This document shows, piece by piece, positions 55,114 to 63,337 of a stretch of DNA of 64,000 nucleotides. The notes beneath the pieces are model-generated. The model was not told the DNA's origin and did no database searches. It was given only the letters and a program-made list of their open reading frames with translations. Position 1 is the stretch's first letter, and each line of letters starts with the position of its first letter. Both the position numbers and the translations under genes were made by a program. The stretch comes from SAR86 cluster bacterium SAR86E (GTDB lineage Bacteria; Pseudomonadota; Gammaproteobacteria; Magnimaribacterales; D2472): assembly GCA_000307935.1 (NCBI GenBank), contig AMWX01000002.1:204571-268570 (forward strand). Reading direction: 5' to 3'.

Positions 55114-58100
55114 ATGTTTCTGCTTAAGATTTTATTTAATCAGCCTAGGGTTTTGATTCTTCTTCTAACGTTTATCTTTTTAGCAGGAATATTTTCCTTG
55201 AGTACTCTTCCAAGACAGGAAAATCCAGAGCTTGCTCAGCGATGGTCAATAGTTCAAAACATATATCCCGGGGCATCGCCAACACGAATTGAAACGCAAA
55301 TTTTAGAACCGTTGGAGGCTAAGCTAAGAGAGGTATATGAGCTTGATGAAATTATCTCATTTGCTTCTCAAGGATTTTCAACAACAGTTCTAGCTATTAA
55401 AGATGAGGTTCCTCCATCTTTGATAGAGCAGGTATGGTCTGAGGTTCAGGATAAAATGGATCAAGCATCATTCCTGTTACCCTCAGGCGTTAAACCCCAG
55501 TTAATTAGGAGCAGCGGACCTCCATTCACCTTGTTGTATTCGTTGACTTGGCATGGAGATGGAGATATTCCTTTAATTCTTTTATCCCGAGTTGCAGAAG
55601 ATCTTCGGCAAACTCTATCTTATGTAAGCGGTTCAGACAGAAGTGGTACATACGGCACCGCAGATGAGGAAGTTTTAGTAGAGATAGATAATGCTAAATT
55701 ATCTGCCCTTGGACTTTCTTTTCAAGAAGTGGTGCAAGTATTATCTGGGTTAGATGCAAAAAAACCAATTGGACAGATTTCTCAGAATGGAAAAGAGCTT
55801 TTAGTCAAATCAAAAGATAATCTAACAAATATTTCACAAGTAGCGAACTTACCAATCAAGGTACTAAATGATTTTGAGATTATTCGCTTAGGAGATATTG
55901 CAGCTTTGTCTAAAAATCCTAGAGATCCTCCCGAAGAAATCACTCTTTTCAATGGTGAAAGATCTGTATTGGTCAATATTAGTGGAGCTTTTTCACAAAG
56001 GGTGGACCTGTATGTGGAAGAAATTGAGAAGGTAGTAGATGAGTTTAGTGATCAATTGCCTGATGAAATTTTTCTAGAAAAAATATATGACGAATCTTAT
56101 TATTTTAACGAAAAATTTAATACCCTATATACCAGTATCATATTTGCAATTTTAATTGTGATTGGAATAAGTTATTTCCTTTTAGGTTTTAAATCAGCGC
56201 TAATTGTTGGGTCAGTTATTCCTCTTACAATTTTCTTGGTGTTATTTGGCTGCACTTTGCTTGGACTTCCTTTACATCAAACTTCAATGACTGGAATTAT
56301 TATTGCTCTCGGCTTGCTGATTGATAACGCCATTATTGTGGTGGAAGATTTTAAATATAGGCGCAAGTTAGGACATGCTAGAGAACAAGCTTCATATGAA
56401 ACATTCAAACATCTGTGGATCCCTCTTGCAGCCGCAACTGCTACAACAGCATTATCTTTTTTTCCTATTGCGGCGGGCCAAGGCCCCAGCGGAGAATTTG
56501 TCGGCGGTATGGCAAAAACAGTAATTCTTTCTATTACATCATCGCTTTTCCTTGCTCTTTATGTTGTGCCACTGCTGTTAAATTATTTTGATCAAATAAA
56601 ATTTTTTGATAAAGAAATTTTTGGCGGTAATGGATACTCTAATAAAAAACTCGTTCAAAGGTATAGGGCTATCTTGACCTGGTCTTATGAAGTTCCAAGA
56701 AGAGCTATTATGATAGCAATGATATTGCCTGCTATTGGTTTTATCTCTTTCCCATTTCTAAAAGCAGATTTTTTTCCTGAGTTTGATAGAAATATGTTTA
56801 AGGTTCTTGTAGAACTCCCAAATAACTCTAACGTTGAAAGCACAGAAAAAGCGGTACTAGAGTTAAGAAAGTCCATAGCTAAAAGCGGAATCGTTAAAGA
56901 TGATTTTTGGTTCATTGGTAGAAGGCTTCCAAGAATTTTATATAATACTATTGGTGGCGATACAGCCATAGGTTCTAATAATTTAGCTCAAGGCGTTTAT
57001 ATAAGTACTTCTTACAAAGAAATGATTGAAGTTCTTCCAAAGCTTGCAAAAAGACTTGTTGCAGAAAATCCTGAATTAAAAATTATCGTTGATAAATTTG
57101 ATTCAGGTCCACCTGTTGATGCAGCTGTTGAGTATAGTATTGATGGACCTGATCTAAATATTTTAAGAGCTTTAGGAAAAAAATTAGAGTTAATTGTAAG
57201 AGATGCTCCAGGTGTCTTCCTCACTAAAAGTGAGCTTGCTGGTGGAGCAACAAACTTGGAGTTTGCGTTTAATGAATCCAATCTTGCTTTAGGTTCAATT
57301 TCTGGAGATTTTTTTATCAATGAGCTCGCTATTGCAAGTGAAGGAATGATTGTTGGCACTATGCTTGATGGAAATAAAGAACTATCAATCAAAATACGTG
57401 GATCATCAAATGATTCAATAGAATCAACTCAATTTTTATCTGTGCCTTCCCAAGAAGGTTTTGATTATTCTTCAAATTACGGAGAATTCGAGGTAACCAA
57501 TCAGGCTAATTTTGTTTCACGTGATGCTGGGAAGAGACAAAATCAAGTTTCAGCATGGATATGGCCTGATTTACTTCCATCTCAAACTGAAAAATATTTA
57601 GCAGGCAAGTTAGAAAATTTTAAAGCAGAGCTTCCTCCAGGATATATTTTTGAAGTTGGAGGAGAGGCTGAGGCAAGAGGCCAATCTCAGTCTAATATAT
57701 TTTCATCAGCAATTTTATTTCTTGTTCTAATAATTATTGCGTTGGTTGCTGCACTAAATTCATTTAGACAAGCTGGGTTAATTTTGAGTGTTGCATTTTG
57801 GTGCACAGGTTTGGCATTTTTAGGTCTCACAATTGGCCAAGCTAATTTTGGGTTTATTGGTTTGGTGGGTGCTATTGGACTTGCGGGTCTTTCAATCAAT
57901 GACTCCATTGTTGTTTTATCTCATATTAAGGAAGCAAATGCTAATTCACCAATCACTAAAGAAGATTTGGTTGAAGTTATTATTAGATCAACTCGTCATG
58001 TCATTACTACATCAGCAACCACTATAGGTGGATTTTTACCATTATTAATTACTAGCATTTTCTTTAAGCCTTTAGCTTGGGCAATGGCTGGTGGCGTCAT

Positions 58101-58164
58101 TGGGTCTTCAATAATTGCTTTGTTTTATATTCCAGCTTGCTACGCAATTTCAAAAAAGCTATAA
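55114..58164 (+). CDS. RND (AcrB-superfamily) efflux transporter
   Basis: 1016 residues with twelve expected membrane helices and two large periplasmic loops. Seen: the N-terminal LPRQENPELAQRWSIVQNIYPGASPTR-like pore start, the TM4 motif GLLIDNAIIVVED with D404 and N405, and the TM10 segment GLSINDSIVVL with N929 and D930. In AcrB these places hold D407, D408 and K940 of the proton relay, so the relay differs here. It is nearer to the diverged HAE-like/hydrophobe group than to AcrB proper; a drug, lipid or solvent substrate cannot be told. It forms an operon with the adaptor gene and is probably repressed by the divergent TetR protein. Confidence 0.94.
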   Translation: MFLLKILFNQPRVLILLLTFIFLAGIFSLSTLPRQENPELAQRWSIVQNIYPGASPTRIETQILEPLEAKLREVYELDEIISFASQGFSTTVLAIKDEVPPSLIEQVWSEVQDKMDQASFLLPSGVKPQLIRSSGPPFTLLYSLTWHGDGDIPLILLSRVAEDLRQTLSYVSGSDRSGTYGTADEEVLVEIDNAKLSALGLSFQEVVQVLSGLDAKKPIGQISQNGKELLVKSKDNLTNISQVANLPIKVLNDFEIIRLGDIAALSKNPRDPPEEITLFNGERSVLVNISGAFSQRVDLYVEEIEKVVDEFSDQLPDEIFLEKIYDESYYFNEKFNTLYTSIIFAILIVIGISYFLLGFKSALIVGSVIPLTIFLVLFGCTLLGLPLHQTSMTGIIIALGLLIDNAIIVVEDFKYRRKLGHAREQASYETFKHLWIPLAAATATTALSFFPIAAGQGPSGEFVGGMAKTVILSITSSLFLALYVVPLLLNYFDQIKFFDKEIFGGNGYSNKKLVQRYRAILTWSYEVPRRAIMIAMILPAIGFISFPFLKADFFPEFDRNMFKVLVELPNNSNVESTEKAVLELRKSIAKSGIVKDDFWFIGRRLPRILYNTIGGDTAIGSNNLAQGVYISTSYKEMIEVLPKLAKRLVAENPELKIIVDKFDSGPPVDAAVEYSIDGPDLNILRALGKKLELIVRDAPGVFLTKSELAGGATNLEFAFNESNLALGSISGDFFINELAIASEGMIVGTMLDGNKELSIKIRGSSNDSIESTQFLSVPSQEGFDYSSNYGEFEVTNQANFVSRDAGKRQNQVSAWIWPDLLPSQTEKYLAGKLENFKAELPPGYIFEVGGEAEARGQSQSNIFSSAILFLVLIIIALVAALNSFRQAGLILSVAFWCTGLAFLGLTIGQANFGFIGLVGAIGLAGLSINDSIVVLSHIKEANANSPITKEDLVEVIIRSTRHVITTSATTIGGFLPLLITSIFFKPLAWAMAGGVIGSSIIALFYIPACYAISKKL

Positions 58165-58190
58165 ATTAAATATATTAACGAGGTACTAAT

Positions 58191-58460
58191 ATGAAATTAT
58201 TTATGGTGCATGTTGGTTTTTATGATGACGAGGTTGGAGAAGGCATTTATGAGTCACACATTAATATCTTTGTTGCAGCTGGCAATCCTAAATCAGCAAA
58301 GAAAAAAATCACGAGTATGGATAAATTTAGAGATAAAAAAATGCATATTGATGGAATAAAAGAGATCAATAATGTCGATGATTATGAGGTGCATTTGATT
58401 AAAAATCCTGAGCAAAAAAAAGCTAAGGTATATTCATACGATGAATCTAAAAAACTTTAA
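58191..58460 (+). CDS. DUF1543 protein
   Basis: 89 residues. The start KLFMVHVGFYDDEVGEGIYESHINIFVAAG matches DUF1543, a small family of unknown function, with the conserved glycines and the SHINIFVAA strand, followed by KSAKKKITSM and a charged lysine-rich tail. There is no signal peptide. GAGG at 58180-58183, 7 bp before the ATG, supports the start. It lies 26 bp after the pump gene and 20 bp before the cupin gene, so it may share either transcript. Confidence 0.72.
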   Translation: MKLFMVHVGFYDDEVGEGIYESHINIFVAAGNPKSAKKKITSMDKFRDKKMHIDGIKEINNVDDYEVHLIKNPEQKKAKVYSYDESKKL

Positions 58461-58480
58461 TTGAAATTGGAAATGATAAT

Positions 58481-59005
58481 ATGAGAAGAATAATTACAGG
58501 TCACAATCAAGCAGGAAAATCGGTTATTACTATTGATGGACCTCCAGCCAGATCAATTGGGGAAGATGTCGGTGGCCTTTTTGAAATTTGGAATACAGAC
58601 GGCATGCCTATTGATACAACTGATGATTTAGACAGGGCAGATGCAGAAATAATTCTATCGCCTCCTGCGAATGGAACTAAATTCAGATATTTTCAGATTA
58701 ACCCAACCCCTGAAGGTGTGCCATGGGAGGTTTTACAAGATGCAGCGGCTGAAGCTTTTGAAAGAATCGGAGCTGGTCACCATAGAATTGATACCTCTAA
58801 ACATCCTGCAATGCATAAAACAGAGACCATCGATTACATTATTTTATTGAAAGGTGATGTCAGTCTCCTGCTCGATGAAGAAGAGGTCAGACTGGAGCCA
58901 TTTGATACTGTTGTTCAGCGAGGAACCAATCACGCATGGGTTAATCATGGCGAAGAGCCTGCATTGCTCATTGCAGTCTTGATTGATAGCGAGCTAAAAG
59001 AGTAA
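58481..59005 (+). CDS. Cupin-domain protein
   Basis: 174 residues with a C-terminal cupin barrel. Metal-type motif 1 is seen as KHPAMHKTETIDYIILLKGDVSLLLD (about residues 107-132), and motif 2 as DTVVQRGTNHAWVNHGEEPALL (about 142-163). The N-terminal half (RRIITGHNQAGKSVI) is shared with a group of small cupins common in soil and marine proteobacteria. Family members include isomerases, dioxygenases and binding proteins; the substrate is unknown. It is 30 bp upstream of a TauD-type dioxygenase gene on the same strand, perhaps one unit. Confidence 0.84.
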   Translation: MRRIITGHNQAGKSVITIDGPPARSIGEDVGGLFEIWNTDGMPIDTTDDLDRADAEIILSPPANGTKFRYFQINPTPEGVPWEVLQDAAAEAFERIGAGHHRIDTSKHPAMHKTETIDYIILLKGDVSLLLDEEEVRLEPFDTVVQRGTNHAWVNHGEEPALLIAVLIDSELKE

Positions 59006-59035
59006 ACTGAAAAAGAGTTAGAATTTAGATAGCCT

Positions 59036-59860
59036 ATGTTTCAAGTAAAACCAATTGCGGCAGCCTTAGGTGCAGAATTGCATGGGGTTGATTTATGTCA
59101 GGATCTCTCCACAGATGTTTACGCTGAAATCAGAAGGTTGCTAATAGAGCATCAAGTTATTTTTTTTAGAGATCAAGATATTTCTTCAGCCCAACACAAA
59201 GAGCTAGCTGAATCTTTTGGGCCAGTTCAAACACATCCTGCTTATGAAACAGTAGATGGATTTCCAGAAATCACTATCTTAGAGAGTACTGCTGAAAAAC
59301 CTTCCAAGATAGAGGTATGGCACTCAGATATGACCTTTCGCAAACATCCACCCTTAGGATCTGTTTTAAGGTCAAAAATTTGTCCACCCAAGGGTGGTGA
59401 TACTATGTGGGCAAGCATGACTGCTGCTTATGATGGACTATCAAAGAATATGCAGGAATATCTTTCAGACTTAGAGGCCGAACATGATTTTAGTTATGGC
59501 TTCAAAGAGAGCTTAGCAGAACCAAGCGGAAAAGAGCGATTAGCCCAGGCTGTAAAAGATAATCCCCCTGTTCAGCATCCTGTTATCAGGATTCACCCTG
59601 AAAGTAATCAAAAAGTAATTTTTGTTAATGCATTATTTACAACAAAAATAATTGGATTGCCTGAAAAAGAAAGCTCTGCAATATTACAATTTTTGTATGA
59701 TCATATAGTCACTGCTGAATATACATGTCGATTTAAATGGGAGCCAAATTCAATTGCTATATGGGACAATCGAAGCACTCAACACAAACCTATCAATGAT
59801 TATTTTCCAGCAAATAGATTACTTGAACGAGTAGCAATTGATGGCGATAAACCTTTTTAA
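59036..59860 (+). CDS. TauD/TfdA-family 2-oxoglutarate dioxygenase
   Basis: 274 residues. A non-haem Fe(II)/2-oxoglutarate dioxygenase. Iron ligands are visible as the HxD of VWHSDMTF (near residue 99) and the distal histidine in DNRSTQHKPINDY (near residue 253), with the 2-oxoglutarate-binding arginine in NRLLERVAI. The N-terminus AAALGAELHGVDLCQDLS and LIEHQVIFFRDQDIS are typical TauD. The family attacks taurine, alkylsulfates, phenoxyacetates and others; the substrate is not determined. Its stop directly abuts the stop of the convergent GATase gene. Confidence 0.93.
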   Translation: MFQVKPIAAALGAELHGVDLCQDLSTDVYAEIRRLLIEHQVIFFRDQDISSAQHKELAESFGPVQTHPAYETVDGFPEITILESTAEKPSKIEVWHSDMTFRKHPPLGSVLRSKICPPKGGDTMWASMTAAYDGLSKNMQEYLSDLEAEHDFSYGFKESLAEPSGKERLAQAVKDNPPVQHPVIRIHPESNQKVIFVNALFTTKIIGLPEKESSAILQFLYDHIVTAEYTCRFKWEPNSIAIWDNRSTQHKPINDYFPANRLLERVAIDGDKPF

Positions 59861-60562
59861 TTAAGTTTCTACAAATTTTATAATATTAGCTACAACTTGG
59901 AGCTCATTAGTTTTTTTTGCAAGAGAATCACACGCAGCATTAAATTTTTCAATTCCAATCATATCTTTTCTAAACTTATATAGTATTTGAGAAAATTTTC
60001 TCTCTAATTCAATGTGCCCTTGTATGCACATAATATGATCCTCAACAAGAAACATTCCTACTGGACAGATTTTTGATTCAGCAATTATTTCTGCACCAGC
60101 CGGAAGCGTTTCAACTTCATCTTGATGGCTAAAAATTAGGTTTAATTGATCCCCTTTTGTTCCATATCCTATTGCCTTATCATTAAAAGTAATTGTATCT
60201 ATGCCAACATGCCATCCAGTAGGCGATTTTCTTACCTTACCTCCAAGTGCTTCAGCAATCACTTGATGTCCAAAACATATGCCCACTAACTTTTTTTTAT
60301 TTCTATCTAGTTTTTGTATAAATTTTTTAAGATTATTTATCCAAGGGATGTCTTCATAGGCGCTGGCTTTGCTGCCAGTTATTAAATAAGCATCACATTC
60401 ATGAAGATCATCTGGAAAATTATTCATCTGAACTTCATATGTTTTAAAAGCTACTTTTGAATTTACTCGCCCAAATACCTTGAAAAACATTTCAGGATAT
60501 TGACCAAATTCATCAGTACCTTCAATTTCTACTGTATCTGAGTTCAGAATGCCTATTTTCAT
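59861..60562 (-). CDS. Class I glutamine amidotransferase-like protein
   Basis: 233 residues, a class I GATase fold. The catalytic triad is C96 in GICFGHQ, H183 and E185 in QGHIELE. Typical residues around it include ITGSKASAYEDIPWI, which resembles the GMP-synthase-like stand-alone GATases such as YfeJ or PuuD-neighbour types. Such proteins hydrolyse glutamine-like amides, for example gamma-glutamyl compounds. No synthase partner is adjacent. It is convergent with the dioxygenase gene and divergent from the alanine symporter gene. Confidence 0.87.
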   Translation of the reverse strand: MKIGILNSDTVEIEGTDEFGQYPEMFFKVFGRVNSKVAFKTYEVQMNNFPDDLHECDAYLITGSKASAYEDIPWINNLKKFIQKLDRNKKKLVGICFGHQVIAEALGGKVRKSPTGWHVGIDTITFNDKAIGYGTKGDQLNLIFSHQDEVETLPAGAEIIAESKICPVGMFLVEDHIMCIQGHIELERKFSQILYKFRKDMIGIEKFNAACDSLAKKTNELQVVANIIKFVET

Positions 60563-60597
60563 AAATATAATTTTTATTTATGTAGTATATTCAATTT

Positions 60598-62121
60598 ATG
60601 AAAGGGTTCAGATATATTTTTCAACTTCTAATGTTAGCCTCTTTGCCTCTTTCTTCTGCAGAAATTGATGCCTCAATTAATTCTCTTATTCAACCTGTTA
60701 CCTCTGTTCTTTCTAGTTTTATATTTTATGAATTAGTAATCATAGGCGTTCCAATGCCATTGATAGTTTTATGGTTAATTGGAGCCGCAATCTTTTTCAC
60801 TGTTTATTTCAATTTTTTAAATTTAAAAGGTTTTAGACATGCCTTTCATTTGCTTAGAGGAGATTACTCAAAGCACAGTAGCGAGGGTGAGTTAACGCAT
60901 TTTCAAGCGTTATCGACTGCAGTTTCCGGAACAGTGGGAATAGGTAATATTGCTGGAGTTGCTATAGTAATTTCAATAGGTGGTCCTGGCGCTACTTTTT
61001 GGTTAATAATTGCAGGCTTTCTTGGCATGTCTACAAAATTTGCAGAATGTGTTGCTGGAGTAATGTTTCGTAAAGTTAATGCAGATGGATCTATTTCCGG
61101 AGGACCTATGTATTACCTTGAAGAGGGGCTTCGTCTAAGAAATTTAGCTTGGCTTGGGAAACCAATGGGATTATTTTACGCAATATCAATTGTCATTGGA
61201 TGCCTAGGAATTGGCAATATGTTCCAGTCCAATCAAGCATTTCAACAATTTATATATATTACTGGTGGAGACTCTAGTCTATTTCTTAATCAAGGATGGT
61301 TATTTGGTTCGGTATTAGCTTCAATAGTAGGCCTTGTAATTATTGGAGGAATTCAAGGAATTGCCAAGGTTACATCAAGGCTAGTTCCATTTATGACACT
61401 AGCCTATGTTATTGGGGCTATTTTAGTGATTTTATTAAATGCTGAAAAAATCCCCTGGGCTATAGTATCTATCTTAAGCGAAGCTTTTAATCCAAGTGCA
61501 ATGAGCGGAGGGATGTTGGGTGTAATGATCTTAGGATTTCAAAGAGCAGCATTTTCAAATGAGGCTGGCATTGGATCTGCTGCAATTGCTCACTCTGCGG
61601 TTAAGACTAAGGAACCAGTCACAGAGGGTTTTGTTGGATTGATGGAACCTTTTATAGATACCGTTGTAATCTGCACTCTCACTGCATTAGTTATTCTTAC
61701 AACTGTATATGAGCCATCAATGGCAAGTAATGGCATTCAAGGGATTGCTCTTACATCAAAAGCATTTAGCAGTACCTTAAGCTGGTCTGTAATTCCTCTC
61801 TCATTTATTGCAATACTGTTTGCATTTTCTACAATGTTGTCTTGGTCATATTACGGTCTAAAAGGATGGACCTATATGGTTGGTGAATCTAGATTTGCTG
61901 AAAATATTTTTAAACTATTTTTCTGTATTTTCGTTGCCTTAGGATGCACTCTTCAACTAGATGCTGTCTTAGAATTTTCTGATGCTCTTATTTTTGTAAT
62001 AGCTTTGCCAAATATTTTTGGTTTATATGTGTTGGCACCAATTATTAAAAAAGAACTAATTAGCTACAACTTAAGATTAAAGAGTGGCGAGATTCTAAAC
62101 TACAGAAACAATTATGATTAA
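60598..62121 (+). CDS. AGCS-family sodium:alanine symporter
   Basis: 507 residues, about eleven membrane helices plus an N-terminal hydrophobic segment (possible signal) before EIDASINSLIQPVTSVLSS. AGCS signatures are strong: FQALSTAVSGTVGIGNIAGVA near residues 102-122, GGPMYYLEEGLR near 167, and FSNEAGIGSAAIAHSAVKT near 318. It imports D/L-alanine or glycine with Na+, in keeping with a marine habitat. The stop overlaps the next gene by 8 bp. A peptidoglycan-recycling or amino-acid role is possible. Confidence 0.94.
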   Translation: MKGFRYIFQLLMLASLPLSSAEIDASINSLIQPVTSVLSSFIFYELVIIGVPMPLIVLWLIGAAIFFTVYFNFLNLKGFRHAFHLLRGDYSKHSSEGELTHFQALSTAVSGTVGIGNIAGVAIVISIGGPGATFWLIIAGFLGMSTKFAECVAGVMFRKVNADGSISGGPMYYLEEGLRLRNLAWLGKPMGLFYAISIVIGCLGIGNMFQSNQAFQQFIYITGGDSSLFLNQGWLFGSVLASIVGLVIIGGIQGIAKVTSRLVPFMTLAYVIGAILVILLNAEKIPWAIVSILSEAFNPSAMSGGMLGVMILGFQRAAFSNEAGIGSAAIAHSAVKTKEPVTEGFVGLMEPFIDTVVICTLTALVILTTVYEPSMASNGIQGIALTSKAFSSTLSWSVIPLSFIAILFAFSTMLSWSYYGLKGWTYMVGESRFAENIFKLFFCIFVALGCTLQLDAVLEFSDALIFVIALPNIFGLYVLAPIIKKELISYNLRLKSGEILNYRNNYD

Positions 62122-63325
62122 TGGAACCTGCGATCCAAGATTTAAAAAAGTTCAAGATGCTTTTTTAAAAACTTTCAAAACTGAATTTGAAACTGGAGCT
62201 GCGCTTGCTGTAGAGCTTGATGGTGAGTTAGTCATTAACCTATGGGGCGGATATCAAGATGCAAGTAGAGCAAAAGCATGGCAAGAAGATACGCTTGTAA
62301 ATGTATTTTCAGTTACAAAAGGAGTAATAGCCACATGCATATCTAGACTTATAGATCAGGGAAAGTTGGATCCAAGTATGAAAGTAGCTCATTATTGGCC
62401 AGAGTATGGCTGCAATGGAAAAGAAGATACTAAAGTAAGTGATCTGCTATGTCACAGGGCTGCTATGTTTGGTTTTAAAGACGGTATACCTGAAGGATCT
62501 TTTCAAGACTGGAAAAAATTTGTTCATAGGCTTGAGGTTCAAGCGCCTTATAGCAAACCAGGTAGCTCGCAGGGATATCATGCTTTAACATTTGGATGGC
62601 TGACTGGTGAATTAGTGCGGAGAGTGGATGGTCGTTCTGTTGGACAATATTTTAAAGATGAAATTGCAGCACCATTTGGTATTGATTTTCATATTGGCCT
62701 CCCAATCATTGATCATGGAAGGTGCGCAGATATGATAATGATGGAGCGAAATAAAATTAAGCTTCCGGGAGAATTTATCAAATACATTCCAAATTTTGTT
62801 TTGCCAACAGCACTTAAAAATTTTAAGACAGCATTAATAAGTGGAGATTTTCATGAAGCCTTTCAAAGCAGAGAGGAAGATGCTGTTAATTATGTTAATT
62901 CAGTAGACTGGCGTTTAGCTGAAATCCCATCTGCAAACGGACATGGCAGTGCTAAGAGTTTAGCGAAGTTGTTCGGCATACTAAGCAATGGATGCAGTAG
63001 AGATGGAATATCAATCATGAGCAAGGATGTTCTGCAAAATGCAATCACTCCGTATTCTAGTGGCCCAGATTCTGTATTATTTGGAGCGCCCATTAAATTT
63101 GGACTCGGATATGAGTTAGCTCAAGGAATTTCAACCATTGGAGATATGTCTCCTCATTTAAGTGATCGAATGTTCGGTCATGCAGGTGTTGGAGGCGCAG
63201 TAGCATTTGGGGATCCAGATAAAAGTTTAGGATACGGATTTGTTTGCAACCAACAGCATCATCCTAAGGTTTTGTATCAATCAAGCAATGGGCTTACCAA
63301 AGAAATATATTCTATTATTTCTTAA
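62114..63325 (+). CDS. Serine hydrolase, beta-lactamase/EstB family
   Basis: 403 residues of the class C beta-lactamase-like serine hydrolases. The nucleophile motif SxxK is SVTK in VFSVTKGVIATCI near residue 75. A Tyr in the GYHALTFGWLTGELV segment occupies the YxN-like place (here Y-H-A), and HAGVGGAVAFGDPD holds the third motif as HAG. This pattern matches EstB-type esterases rather than true beta-lactamases. No signal peptide is seen, so it is cytoplasmic. It overlaps the alanine symporter gene by 8 bp; its substrate is unknown. Confidence 0.88.
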   Translation: MINGTCDPRFKKVQDAFLKTFKTEFETGAALAVELDGELVINLWGGYQDASRAKAWQEDTLVNVFSVTKGVIATCISRLIDQGKLDPSMKVAHYWPEYGCNGKEDTKVSDLLCHRAAMFGFKDGIPEGSFQDWKKFVHRLEVQAPYSKPGSSQGYHALTFGWLTGELVRRVDGRSVGQYFKDEIAAPFGIDFHIGLPIIDHGRCADMIMMERNKIKLPGEFIKYIPNFVLPTALKNFKTALISGDFHEAFQSREEDAVNYVNSVDWRLAEIPSANGHGSAKSLAKLFGILSNGCSRDGISIMSKDVLQNAITPYSSGPDSVLFGAPIKFGLGYELAQGISTIGDMSPHLSDRMFGHAGVGGAVAFGDPDKSLGYGFVCNQQHHPKVLYQSSNGLTKEIYSIIS

Positions 63326-63337
63326 ATTTTAATTAGT

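Noticed and set aside
57012..57392. 126-residue minus-strand frame within the RND gene
   Set aside because: It is an antisense shadow with Ser/Ile-rich composition and no family resemblance.
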